A stretch of DNA of 33,133 bases, taken from contig JAVVSK010000018.1 in assembly GCA_036654235.1 (NCBI GenBank), positions 1-33,133 on the forward strand, given 5' to 3'. Shown here piece after piece: positions 1 through 7,975 of this stretch (positions are counted from its first letter, which is position 1; every line of letters begins with the position of its first letter). The stretch is from JAVVSK01 sp036654235. Lineage in GTDB: Bacteria > Bacillota > Clostridia > Christensenellales > CAG-138. Under the pieces are notes generated by a model. It saw only the letters and a list, made by a program, of their open reading frames with translations. It made no database searches and was not told the origin of the DNA. The position numbers and the translations under genes are program-made.

Positions 1-272
1 GTCTGATTAGCGCTTATTGCAGCACCATCAGTGATTAGTTTCAGGATATCATAGTCAGAAGCATTGTTTGTCCAGTTAACTTCCCAGTCTCCCGTAAGAG
101 CCGTGCTGGAACCAAATATTACCTGATTGGTAACAGGAGCTGCGGACGGACCTGCCGTACCCGCGGGCGAGCCCGACGGATTTGTCGACGGATTAGGCTT
201 AGAGCTTGGACTACATGCTACAACGGAAACGAGCATGGTGAGTACCAGAAGTGCAATAATAAATTTCTTCAT
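1..272 (-). CDS. Lipoprotein, probable ABC-transporter solute-binding protein (5' part only)
   Basis: The minus-strand frame starts at 272 and runs off the window edge, so only about 90 N-terminal residues are seen. The N-terminus is a lipoprotein signal: MKK, then a hydrophobic stretch ending in a lipobox VVAC, with Cys20 as the expected lipidated residue. A Ser/Pro/Gly/Ala-rich linker follows to about residue 48. The mature part begins VIFGSSTALTGDWEVNW and continues with SDYDILKLITDG. That opening resembles the start of family 5 (oligopeptide-type) extracellular solute-binding proteins, but the ligand cannot be told from this fragment. An AGGAGG site lies 283-289, well spaced from the ATG. 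The protein would be anchored on the outer face of the cell membrane. The lipoprotein call is firm; the substrate-binding call is moderate. Confidence 0.75.
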   Translation of the reverse strand, partial: MKKFIIALLVLTMLVSVVACSPSSKPNPSTNPSGSPAGTAGPSAAPVTNQVIFGSSTALTGDWEVNWTNNASDYDILKLITDGAAISANQ

Positions 273-329
273 GTCTCAATTTTCCTCCTAAATATTATTG
301 GATACAGATAAACAGTTCCAATTACTATG

Positions 330-358
330 AGTCTATCAAATATTTTCACATATGTCAA
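330..358 (-). promoter_or_regulatory. Sigma-A type promoter for the lipoprotein gene
   Basis: On the minus strand TTGACA (358-353) is followed after 17 bp by TAGACT (335-330). Transcription would start near 323 and give a leader of about 50 nt before the ATG at 272. The -35 is perfect and the -10 matches at four of six positions. Confidence 0.5.
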
Positions 359-370
359 TAAACACAAACG

Positions 371-632
371 ATTTTCTTGCTCTTTTTCTTTTATTTTATT
401 AATAAGTGCGTTATTAAATTTATTCTAACCGATTTTTTTGTTTTATAAAATGAAAAAAATACAGATATGCATTTTTACACAGTAGAAACCTGGTAATTGT
501 AAAATAAAGTGATAGCCTTTTAAACATCAACATTGTCATAAATATGCACATTTTCTTTCGCTGATTTTTTCTGTTTTATTATAAACATGTCATTAGCTTT
601 ATTTTAACCGTGTTTTTGTTTTATAAGAATGA
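371..632. repeat. Imperfect direct repeat pair (371-453 and 550-632)
   Basis: Two 83-bp copies lie 179 bp apart. A hand alignment without gaps gives roughly two thirds identity. The best-conserved core is TAACCG followed by a T-rich run and TTTTATAA then ATGA (about 424-453 and 605-632). The region is very AT-rich, which inflates identity, so this may be old duplication or partly chance. It sits upstream of the lipoprotein gene. Confidence 0.35.
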
Positions 633-1000
633 AGAACACTGATGTGTTGATAAAGCGCTCCCTGTCAAGCATAGCGATAAAAAACGTTTTTTGTGCCTGA
701 AATTTCCGCTTTGATACAGTTATCTCAAGGCGACCGTGTAAATTTGTTTTAATTAAGGTAATTCGTTTTCCCGAGCGGTGATTATAAAGGCAAATATATT
801 ATTTAAATGCATTTTTTCATATTCTGGATAGCCTTTTTAAAAATAGCCCATTTTTAAATTTTATTAGTAATTTTCAGAGCTTTTTCTTTGCTTTTTTAAT
901 TTTTTCAATATTTTTAATTTTTGCAAGTTTATTGTTAATTTGGGAAGATTTATAGGAGCTGTTACCAATATGCTTTTTATTTAATTTTTCTAATTTTGCG

Positions 1001-1936
1001 TTAAATTTTAATTTTCTCATACATAGGCTGTTTTTCTCCAATATGGATTCCGTTCTCAGGATTCGTACCATGATCCGAAACAACGCGTATAATATGATCT
1101 GATTTAATTAGCAAAGCCAATACATTTTTATCTACATTTTGAAGAAACGCCATCTTTGTTTTAGCGTCCCGCCTATGCGCCGCCTCGTCAGCACCGTTAA
1201 TATGCAAAAAAACAAAAGGAGAGTCTTCGGCGGCGCGGAGGGCGGCTAAAGCCTTTGCGGTTAAATCCGTGTCCGTATCGCCCGTTGCGCCAGTAACAAT
1301 TATGATTTCCATTCCGAGAATTTTAGCGATGCCCCTAACGATATCCGTTCCACAAATAACCGTAGTCTTTTTTTGATATGGAGGAATAACAACACTCCTC
1401 CCTTGACCCCATGGAATCAGGATTCGTTTTTTCGTACTACAATGCTTTATAAACTGAGTAAGCTCCGGAATTCCGTCGGGAAGCAAAGTTTCAACGGGTT
1501 GACCTAGGCATCGGTACGGTGCGTGCGTTTCAACATTCTTAAGTTTGTCCGCCATATCCTTTAAAAGTATTATGCTTTTATAGCGTCCCAACGAATGATA
1601 TTCAATAGAGTCGGTTTCTCTTCTTATTATATTTGGCGCATAGGTTAGAGAAGAACAATTTCCGCTGTTGTCGATAGAAACCCAACTACCGCGAAAAACG
1701 AGATCGTTTTTTCCAACGGGAATACCGGCGCCTAACGCTTCAACGTATGCGCGTATATTCATCGGTATAGGCGAAATCTCCAATAATGTCAGTATACATG
1801 TCAAACTTTCCGCTTCATAGCCGTTCGGGACTGTTTGTATATATTTTTTCAATCTCATTCGCGAGAGGTTATGATAATTATCGGCACGAAAACCGGGATC
1901 CGTCATCCCGTCAATAACGCAAAGTATTTCAGACAT
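1001..1936 (-). CDS. ApgM-like alkaline phosphatase superfamily enzyme in the cobalamin operon
   Basis: Homologous to the archaeal-type cofactor-independent phosphoglycerate mutase family (COG3635), some members of which are proposed to be homoserine kinases. The superfamily metal and nucleophile residues are visible from the ATG at 1936: Asp9 in VIDG, Ser44 in ESLTCIL (equivalent to the catalytic Ser), Asp250 and His254 in HINGADEAAH, Asp288-His289 in SDHG, and His298. VEALGAGI at 65-72 is also a family motif. At 311 residues it is shorter than typical ApgM (about 400). A TTG at 1951 would add five residues, but a purine-rich GAGAGAG just before the ATG at 1936 favours the shorter form, one base after the cbiC stop. 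It is the last gene of the operon. Glycolytic mutase activity is unlikely in this place. Supplying L-threonine O-3-phosphate to CobD is an inference from context: CobD is present and no PduX-type kinase is seen here. Confidence 0.8.
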   Translation of the reverse strand: MSEILCVIDGMTDPGFRADNYHNLSRMRLKKYIQTVPNGYEAESLTCILTLLEISPIPMNIRAYVEALGAGIPVGKNDLVFRGSWVSIDNSGNCSSLTYAPNIIRRETDSIEYHSLGRYKSIILLKDMADKLKNVETHAPYRCLGQPVETLLPDGIPELTQFIKHCSTKKRILIPWGQGRSVVIPPYQKKTTVICGTDIVRGIAKILGMEIIIVTGATGDTDTDLTAKALAALRAAEDSPFVFLHINGADEAAHRRDAKTKMAFLQNVDKNVLALLIKSDHIIRVVSDHGTNPENGIHIGEKQPMYEKIKI

Positions 1937-1937
1937 A

Positions 1938-2570
1938 TTAGTCTCTCTCAATCATATATAAAAGTGCATTGCAAATAGAAGCGGCAACATTGCTGCCCCC
2001 CTTACGACCGCGGGCGACAATATATGGCACATCTGTTTGCATTATAAGTTCCTTAGCTTGGACGACATTTACAAAGCCCACGGGTACGCCGATAATAAGT
2101 TCGGGAAAAATCAGTCTATCCTGAATCAGCTCATATAACCGGATAAGCGCCGTCGGCGCATTTCCAACGGCAAATATAAGCGGGCTTGAAATTCGACATG
2201 CCTTATCAATTGAGGCTACCGCCCTTGTCGTTCCGTTCGCTATTGCTGCGTTTTTAACATCTTCATCGGCCATAAAGCAAAAAACTTCACCGCCGTATTT
2301 TGCAAACGCCTTTTTATTAATTCCGGACTTACCCATATTTGTGTCGGTTACGATACATGCGCCGCCTAAAATAGCCTGAAGCGCTTTTTTGACTACGCCT
2401 TCGGAAAAACACAGACTCTCGGCATAATCAAAATCGGCGGTCGTATGAATAACGCGCTTTATAATAGGCGCAAGTTCCGGATTAAGCACAGCTGAAAGCT
2501 CAGATTCAATAATTGCGAAGCTTTTCTTTTCAATTTCAGAAGGTGTAACCTGATCCAATTCTATTTTCAA
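1938..2570 (-). CDS. cbiC: Cobalt-precorrin-8 methylmutase CbiC
   Basis: Moves the methyl group from C11 to C12 of the corrin precursor (cobalt-precorrin-8 to cobyrinate), in the cytoplasm. The family signature HTTADFDY with the catalytic His42 is present, followed by TDTNMGKSGI around 75-84, GNAPTAL, GVPVGFVN and the ending RGRKGGSN. The length of 210 residues is normal. The start codon is TTG at 2570; an AGAGGAA ribosome binding site lies about 12 bases upstream and no in-frame ATG fits the family N-terminus better. A 48-bp gap separates it from cbiP upstream, the only real gap in the operon. The ApgM-like gene follows directly. Confidence 0.95.
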   Translation of the reverse strand: MKIELDQVTPSEIEKKSFAIIESELSAVLNPELAPIIKRVIHTTADFDYAESLCFSEGVVKKALQAILGGACIVTDTNMGKSGINKKAFAKYGGEVFCFMADEDVKNAAIANGTTRAVASIDKACRISSPLIFAVGNAPTALIRLYELIQDRLIFPELIIGVPVGFVNVVQAKELIMQTDVPYIVARGRKGGSNVAASICNALLYMIERD

Positions 2571-2618
2571 AATTCAACGCTTTCCTCTCTTAAATATATA
2601 TTTCCCCAGCTATAAAAT

Positions 2619-4118
2619 CTAATCTTGCGAGTTTATTCCTTCTTCTAAGATACGATAAATAAGGCGCATATCAAGATTTTCACGAATGGCATCCGCTAAG
2701 GTGTTATATTGTAGTTCTTTATAGGCTTTATAATCGAATGCAGAAAATTCCGCCTTGTCGATACCTTTTCTTGCGCACAGCGAAGACAGAAGTGCCGCAC
2801 GACATTCGGCAGTGTCGAAAAAGCCATGAAGGTAGGTTCCAAATATATTTTTATTAAAGCAACCATCTAAGTCACCGTTGCTTAGCGAAATAAGCGGCTT
2901 TGCACCTTCTAGAGACATTGTCTTTCCCATATGTATCTCATACCCCTCAACAATTGCGCCCGATAACTTAGAAAGTTCGGTCACCCTTTCAATTTTCCCC
3001 GAAACGCGAGTACTGTGCTTTTCTTTCTCGAATTCCGTCGTAATTGGTAAAAAGCCGAAGCCTGCTATTGTACCTCCTCCCTCAGTGCAGTAATGGTCGG
3101 TTATTCGTTCGCCCAACATCTGATATCCGCCGCAAATCCCGAATATAGGCGTTCCCCGCGCCGCCAGTTTTTTAATCGCTGCTTCAAGCCCAGATTGGCG
3201 TAGCCATAAAAGGTCGGATATTGTATTTTTCGTACCCGGCAATATAATTAGATCGGGATTTTCTAACTTACAAACAGAGTTTATGTAGCGGACAGAAACG
3301 CCGTCCGTAGCTTCCAATGCCGAAAAATCGGTGAAGTTTGAAATTCGGGGTAGTCGGATTACAGCTATATCAAGTTTTGAAGATTTATAGTCTACAAAAC
3401 GCTCCGTAAGGCTGTCTTCGTCCTCAATATCGACTTTTAAATAAGGTAATACGCCGACAACAGGCTTTTTAGCTATGTTCTCTAAGCTTGTTAAACCGGG
3501 ACGAAGTATTTCTATATCTCCGCGAAATTTATTTATTATCAACGCCTTTACGATATTGCGTTCATTCTCATCAAGAAGCATAAGCGTCCCCGCGAGCTGC
3601 GCAAAGACACCTCCCCTATCAATATCGCCAACAAGAAGTACGGGAGCTTTCACAAGCTTCGCCATGCCCATATTAACAATATCATCTGTTTTTAGATTTA
3701 TTTCGGCGGGACTTCCCGCGCCCTCTATGATGATTATATCGTTCTGCTCTGCCAATTTATTAAATGCGCTCATAATATCGGGTATCAGCGTGCGCTTCAT
3801 AGCAAAATATTCGGAAGCCTTCATATTACCTACGACATTGCCGTTTACAATTACCTGAGAACCCATATCGGTAACCGGTTTAAGAAGAATAGGGTTCATC
3901 AATACGGATGGTTCAATTCCACATGCCTCCGCTTGTACTACCTGCGCCCGTCCCATCTCAAGACCTTCCTTCGTTATAAACGAATTCAACGACATGTTTT
4001 GACTTTTAAAAGGCGCAACCCGATAACCGTCCTGTTTAAATACGCGGCAAAGTCCGGTCGTAAGGAGACTTTTCCCCGCGTTTGACATAGTTCCCTGTAT
4101 CATAATTATTTTAGCCAT
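2619..4118 (-). CDS. cbiP: Cobyric acid synthase CbiP (CobQ)
   Basis: Glutamine- and ATP-dependent amidation of side chains b, d, e and g of adenosylcobyrinate a,c-diamide, giving adenosylcobyric acid. The N-terminal dethiobiotin-synthetase-like ATPase domain starts with a P-loop variant GTMSNAGKS (9-17). The C-terminal class I glutamine amidotransferase domain has the nucleophile Cys329 in GICGGYQMLG and the catalytic His431 in TYLHGFFD. The length of 499 is typical. The ATG at 4118 overlaps the cobD stop by 8 bp and has a GGAGG site just upstream, so translation is probably coupled to cobD. Confidence 0.96.
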   Translation of the reverse strand: MAKIIMIQGTMSNAGKSLLTTGLCRVFKQDGYRVAPFKSQNMSLNSFITKEGLEMGRAQVVQAEACGIEPSVLMNPILLKPVTDMGSQVIVNGNVVGNMKASEYFAMKRTLIPDIMSAFNKLAEQNDIIIIEGAGSPAEINLKTDDIVNMGMAKLVKAPVLLVGDIDRGGVFAQLAGTLMLLDENERNIVKALIINKFRGDIEILRPGLTSLENIAKKPVVGVLPYLKVDIEDEDSLTERFVDYKSSKLDIAVIRLPRISNFTDFSALEATDGVSVRYINSVCKLENPDLIILPGTKNTISDLLWLRQSGLEAAIKKLAARGTPIFGICGGYQMLGERITDHYCTEGGGTIAGFGFLPITTEFEKEKHSTRVSGKIERVTELSKLSGAIVEGYEIHMGKTMSLEGAKPLISLSNGDLDGCFNKNIFGTYLHGFFDTAECRAALLSSLCARKGIDKAEFSAFDYKAYKELQYNTLADAIRENLDMRLIYRILEEGINSQD

Positions 4119-5151
4119 GCATAACCTCCGTAAGTGCTTTTATTAATTCTTCGTTTTCTTCGTGTTTTTTTACGCAAACACGATAAAAGCTTTCGTCCAG
4201 TCCTTCGTAATTAGCGCATGAACGAATTAATATTCTTTTTTTCAATAGTGGCTCAACTAGAGGATGTTGACATCTAAAAAGGATATAATTTGCGCTGCTT
4301 AAAAACACTCTAAATCCCAGCCCCGCCAATGACTCCGAAAGATATCTTCGTTCCTTTTTTATAAGGCAGCGCGCCCGTTCCTGATAATCTATACAGTTAA
4401 GCGCCGCAATCCCCGCTTCTTGTGCAACTGCGGATACGCTCCAACATTGTCCAAATTCTCGAACCTGATCTCTCAATAATCTATTTTTTGTAATAATATA
4501 TCCAAGACGCAATCCCGCCATAGCATAGCGCTTCGTAAATGCATCAAGTATTACCAGATTTTTATAGTCATTGAGTAAAGCTTTAGAAGAAATTCCGTAA
4601 TCCGTAAACGAAAGAAAACATTCGTCAATAATAAGTATTGAGCCAACAGCCATACAACGCGCCAAAATTCGCTCTATCAATTCCGGTTCCACCATTTTCC
4701 CCGTCGGGTTATTTGGGTTGCAGAGAAATACCATATCGATATTTTCCGCGATATCTTCTGTAATTTTTTCTGTTAGCGCAAAATCATTCTTCTCATGCAG
4801 TCGGTGATATTTTATTTCGCTTCCCGAAAGAAGGGCTGCCTTTTCATATTCCGAAAAAGTCGGCGCAATAAGAAGGGTTCGCTTTGGCTTTTGCGAAAGG
4901 CAAAGTCGATATATAAGATCGTCTGCGCCGTTGCCGCAAAGGATATCCTCGGGATCAAGCCCCTCCCGCATCGCTATTTTTTTACAAAGTTCCCTAGAAG
5001 ATGGATCGGGATAGCTTTGATATTCCGAGATATGCGAAATAATTGCTTCCCTAACCTCAATAGGCAGTCCAAAAGGATTTATGTTTACCGAAAAATCCAG
5101 ATGTACAGAGATGCAACTATATGTATCGCCGCCATGTTCATAACGCCGCAT
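4111..5151 (-). CDS. cobD: L-threonine-O-3-phosphate decarboxylase CobD
   Basis: PLP-dependent class I/II aminotransferase fold. It decarboxylates L-threonine O-3-phosphate to (R)-1-amino-2-propanol phosphate, the linker that CbiB attaches to cobyric acid. Visible marks are the N-terminal EHGGD typical of CobD, NPNNPTGK (145-152), DECF (176-179), and the PLP lysine Lys207 in DAFTKRYAMAGLRLGY. HisC-type aminotransferases share these motifs, but HGGD and the neighbours cbiB and cbiP make CobD the clear choice. The ATG at 5151 has a GGAGG about 8 bases upstream inside cbiB; the overlap with cbiB is 14 bp. The substrate must come from a threonine kinase, and none of the known PduX type is visible. 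Confidence 0.94.
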   Translation of the reverse strand: MRRYEHGGDTYSCISVHLDFSVNINPFGLPIEVREAIISHISEYQSYPDPSSRELCKKIAMREGLDPEDILCGNGADDLIYRLCLSQKPKRTLLIAPTFSEYEKAALLSGSEIKYHRLHEKNDFALTEKITEDIAENIDMVFLCNPNNPTGKMVEPELIERILARCMAVGSILIIDECFLSFTDYGISSKALLNDYKNLVILDAFTKRYAMAGLRLGYIITKNRLLRDQVREFGQCWSVSAVAQEAGIAALNCIDYQERARCLIKKERRYLSESLAGLGFRVFLSSANYILFRCQHPLVEPLLKKRILIRSCANYEGLDESFYRVCVKKHEENEELIKALTEVMHG

Positions 5152-6124
5152 AAGTTAAACCTCCAATTAGCGCCGCCCGTAAAAGAAGCGCAAGCAGTAT
5201 CATCAATATTGACGTAACGAGCATAAGCCTATTTGCCAGTTCTATATCATTAATTTCGACAGGTCGCATATCGTCCCCAATAAACGGTTTTTTATGGAGC
5301 TTACCGAAGTAATATGCATCGCCCGCCAATCTAACTTTTAGTGCCCCTGCACAGACGGCCTCAGTGTGTGCTGAGTTCGGACTCTCATGTTTTCTCTTAT
5401 CTCGCCTATATATGCGAAGGGCGTTTTTTTCATCTAACCCGGTTAAATAGCAGGAAAGTAGCATCAATAATGCTGCCAATCGCGCGGGAACGAAATTAAA
5501 AAAATCATCCAACCTTGCCGCTGTGCGACCGAAGTTTAAATATTTTTCATTTTTATAACCAATCATAGAATCCATTGTATTTACGGCTTTATAAAGACAC
5601 CCGAAAACCGCTCCGCCTATCATCATGTAAAATAAAGGTGCAATAATCCCATCCGAGGTGCTTTCTGCGATGGTTTCAATATCTGCCTTAATTACGCCTG
5701 TTTTATCTAGATCTTTTGTATCGCGACCAACGATCATTGAAACCGCCTTTCTTGCACCTATTAAATCGCCGCATTTCAACCTTTCGTATACCGCCATGCT
5801 TTCAACCTTCAAATCTTTTATCGCCAACAACTGCCAACAGAACAGTGTTTCAATAAGCATGCCTACCCATGGGGAGAGGCTATAAGCAATAAATAATAAA
5901 GAAAACGGAACTATGACGCTAAATAATAGCGTTATAAATACGAGCAATGTACCACCAAAGAGTTCGCCTTTCAACGACTTAGGGATGGCTTTCCGTATCA
6001 ATTTTTCAAGAGCGGCTATAAGTTTGCCTGTGGCAACCGTTATATGCGGAATACCCCTAGGGTCTCCTAAAGCGATGTCGAGTAAAAAACCAAGGAGAAG
6101 TGCAAGCGACGATTGTATCAGCAT
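5138..6124 (-). CDS. cbiB: Adenosylcobinamide-phosphate synthase CbiB
   Basis: Integral membrane enzyme that joins aminopropanol phosphate to adenosylcobyric acid. The 328-residue protein has hydrophobic segments near residues 3-20, 55-95, 165-180, 210-225 and 300-325. Family motifs include LDIALGDPRGIPH at the start, GRDTKDLD, IETIAESTSDGIIAPLFY, NTMDSMIGY and the late ESPNSAHTEA. The ATG at 6124 is preceded by a GGGGG site and overlaps the cobC stop by 7 bp. It follows the phosphatase cobC and precedes cobD, the source of its substrate. Confidence 0.95.
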   Translation of the reverse strand: MLIQSSLALLLGFLLDIALGDPRGIPHITVATGKLIAALEKLIRKAIPKSLKGELFGGTLLVFITLLFSVIVPFSLLFIAYSLSPWVGMLIETLFCWQLLAIKDLKVESMAVYERLKCGDLIGARKAVSMIVGRDTKDLDKTGVIKADIETIAESTSDGIIAPLFYMMIGGAVFGCLYKAVNTMDSMIGYKNEKYLNFGRTAARLDDFFNFVPARLAALLMLLSCYLTGLDEKNALRIYRRDKRKHESPNSAHTEAVCAGALKVRLAGDAYYFGKLHKKPFIGDDMRPVEINDIELANRLMLVTSILMILLALLLRAALIGGLTYAAL

Positions 6125-6690
6125 AATATACCCCCTACGATAGAAAGCGATATAGGGTTTGCTTTTTTTGAGAGGCAGAGAGAATATTCGCAGTTTCCAA
6201 TATGATAATCATAATAGCCGCGTTTTCCTTCATATCGCTCAAGTATCGCCATTATGCAGCCGCCATGAATAACGAAAGCAAATGTTTCGTCTGCCTCTGC
6301 ATCGATAAGTGCTGATTGAAACGCATCGTAGCATCGTTTTTTGAAAGCTTCGACGTTCTCTCCGCAAGGGATATCGCCAATACACCCATCATCGACCCAA
6401 GCGCGATACGCTTCCACCTTTTTTAATTCATCCGCATTTTTTCCCTCGAATAATCCGAAATCGCACTCGCGCAGCTCATTGCAAACCGTATTATCAACAT
6501 CCGGAAATATAATTTTAGCTGTCTGGCGACAGCGTAACATTGGGCTTATTATAAGTTTGTTAATCTTTGGTGGGAAAAAAGCCTTGGCTTGTTCTATGCC
6601 CTTTTCGTTTAGGGCTTCATCCGTTCTTCCAATATATTTTTTTTCGCTGTTTCCCTTAGTCTCGCCATGGCGAATCAACCATATTTTCAT
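6118..6690 (-). CDS. cobC: Histidine phosphatase family, probable alpha-ribazole phosphatase CobC
   Basis: A 190-residue phosphoglycerate-mutase-like histidine phosphatase. The phospho-acceptor motif RHGET has His8; a second half-motif ECDFGLFEG carries an acidic residue, and VIHGG near residue 140 gives the second histidine. In this setting it most likely removes the 5' phosphate from alpha-ribazole phosphate or adenosylcobalamin phosphate. Histidine phosphatases are hard to assign by sequence alone, so the function rests on its place between cobS and cbiB. The ATG at 6690 overlaps the cobS stop by 4 bp. Confidence 0.88.
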   Translation of the reverse strand: MKIWLIRHGETKGNSEKKYIGRTDEALNEKGIEQAKAFFPPKINKLIISPMLRCRQTAKIIFPDVDNTVCNELRECDFGLFEGKNADELKKVEAYRAWVDDGCIGDIPCGENVEAFKKRCYDAFQSALIDAEADETFAFVIHGGCIMAILERYEGKRGYYDYHIGNCEYSLCLSKKANPISLSIVGGILC

Positions 6691-7466
6691 ATATACAGCA
6701 ACCTTTCAATCAATACTCCAATCAACGCGCAAATTAAAATCAAAAGCTCCGTAATTTGCTGAAAAAAACCTACGGTATCTCCGGTAATGCCGCCAAATTG
6801 TTTTAACGTAAATCTACGGTAAATAAAGAACCATGCGCCACAGAAGAAAATGCAGATACTTCCGATAATCAAATTAATAAAAAAGAAACCGACGGCGCTT
6901 ATTAGAAAAAATAAAATCGTTATAATCCAACTTATACGCCGGGAAATATGATCCGTAAACGCGGCTAACATTCCTTCGCCCCGCGCATTTTTTATTGTCG
7001 CAACAGCTGATACCGTAAGAGCACGGGAAAAAATAAACCCAATACCGATAATTGGAATAGAAGAAGCAGTAAAAATTGACGCATACAGTCCAAAACAAAG
7101 GATAATATAAACCGCCGCATATATTACCGCAAAAGCCCCGACATGTGTATCTTTCATAATTTCAAGTTTGCGTGACATCTCCCTATGAGAAGCGATAGCG
7201 TCCACCGTATCGCAAAAGCCATCCATGTGAATACCGCCAGTCAGGATTATAGGAATAACAACAGCTACGGCAGCGAACAGAATTTTATCAATACAAAGCA
7301 CAGTAGAGAGCCAATGCCAAAACAACATGAACCCTCCAATACCTAATCCAACTAATGGAAACATCGACAGCGAATATTTCATATTTTCTTTAGTCCAAGT
7401 AAAATTAGGAATCGGAAATATTGAATATGTTCTTATTGCTATGCAAATTGATTTTAGAATACGCAA
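6687..7466 (-). CDS. cobS: Adenosylcobinamide-GDP ribazoletransferase CobS
   Basis: Polytopic membrane protein of 259 residues that makes the final bond of the nucleotide loop, from AdoCbi-GDP and alpha-ribazole (or its phosphate). The family signature GGIHMDGFCDTVDAIASH is present around 77-94 and carries the acidic metal-binding residues. Several hydrophobic helices follow, and GITGDTVGFFQQITEL lies near the end. The start is TTG at 7466: an AAGGA site sits 8 bases upstream inside cobU, and the N-terminus LKSICIAIRTYSIFPIP fits the family. The overlap with cobU is 13 bp. Confidence 0.94.
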   Translation of the reverse strand: MRILKSICIAIRTYSIFPIPNFTWTKENMKYSLSMFPLVGLGIGGFMLFWHWLSTVLCIDKILFAAVAVVIPIILTGGIHMDGFCDTVDAIASHREMSRKLEIMKDTHVGAFAVIYAAVYIILCFGLYASIFTASSIPIIGIGFIFSRALTVSAVATIKNARGEGMLAAFTDHISRRISWIITILFFLISAVGFFFINLIIGSICIFFCGAWFFIYRRFTLKQFGGITGDTVGFFQQITELLILICALIGVLIERLLYI

Positions 7467-7975
7467 GGGAGAATTCCTTTCTTTAGTACGGATTGCCTGT
7501 TTTCCATCTCAATTACGGTATCCGCAAGTTCTTTAAGAGCACTATTTACATTTTTTAATATAGCGATATAGTCTTTCGTCTCTAAGTTTTTCCCGTCGCC
7601 CTCTTCCAAGCCATCAATACTTACAGCTATTAGATTTTTACTTTTTTCTTTCAATTTTCCGATACTTTTAAGCGCCGAATCCATAACGGAACTGTCCCGT
7701 AATTCAAATTTAAAGTTAGCAACAAGGTTGGATATATCTTCAAGAAGTACGGTATCCTCTTTTCCCACATTTGCAATTGCATAAGGCGATTCTATGGTAA
7801 TAAAGCCCATATTTTCCCGCTGTCTTCTGTGCTTTTCAATGCGCACAGCGTAATCGTCTCCCAATGGCAGCATTGTCGCTATATAATAGAGTTTTCCGGT
7901 GCAGAGCGAAGCGGAAAGTTTCTCGGCCCATGCACTTTTTCCGCTGTTATTTTTACCAATAATAAGTATCATCAT
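7454..7975 (-). CDS. cobU: Adenosylcobinamide kinase / guanylyltransferase CobU
   Basis: Bifunctional enzyme that phosphorylates adenosylcobinamide and then transfers GMP from GTP, giving AdoCbi-GDP. The P-loop GKNNSGKS is at 7-14. The block YIATMLPLGDDYAVRIEKHRRQR follows, with His49 in the position of the guanylylated histidine. The Walker-B-like region reads VLLEDISNLVAN, the form common in Clostridia. The length of 173 is normal. Two ATG codons in tandem (7975 and 7972) could start it. The gene overlaps the cobT stop by 4 bp. Confidence 0.92.
   Translation of the reverse strand: MMILIIGKNNSGKSAWAEKLSASLCTGKLYYIATMLPLGDDYAVRIEKHRRQRENMGFITIESPYAIANVGKEDTVLLEDISNLVANFKFELRDSSVMDSALKSIGKLKEKSKNLIAVSIDGLEEGDGKNLETKDYIAILKNVNSALKELADTVIEMENRQSVLKKGILPCVF

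Larger units (their letters stand above)
273..1000. other. Intergenic region between the cobalamin operon end and the lipoprotein gene
   Basis: About 730 bp with no convincing gene. It is strongly AT-rich, with the lipoprotein promoter at 330-358 and the direct repeat pair at 371-632. A lysine-rich open frame overlaps its right end (874-1020, minus) but has no good ribosome binding site and reflects A-rich sequence. I see no clear hairpin-plus-T-run terminator for the cobalamin operon here. Confidence 0.6.

Noticed and set aside
874..1083. Lysine-rich open frame overlapping the end of the ApgM-like gene
   Set aside because: No ribosome binding site at a sensible distance, composition is simply that of A-rich DNA, and it overlaps a well-supported gene.
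3475..3858. Long plus-strand frames inside the cobalamin genes (also 12 others of this kind)
   Set aside because: They are antisense shadows of strongly supported genes, with no ribosome binding site or recognisable product.
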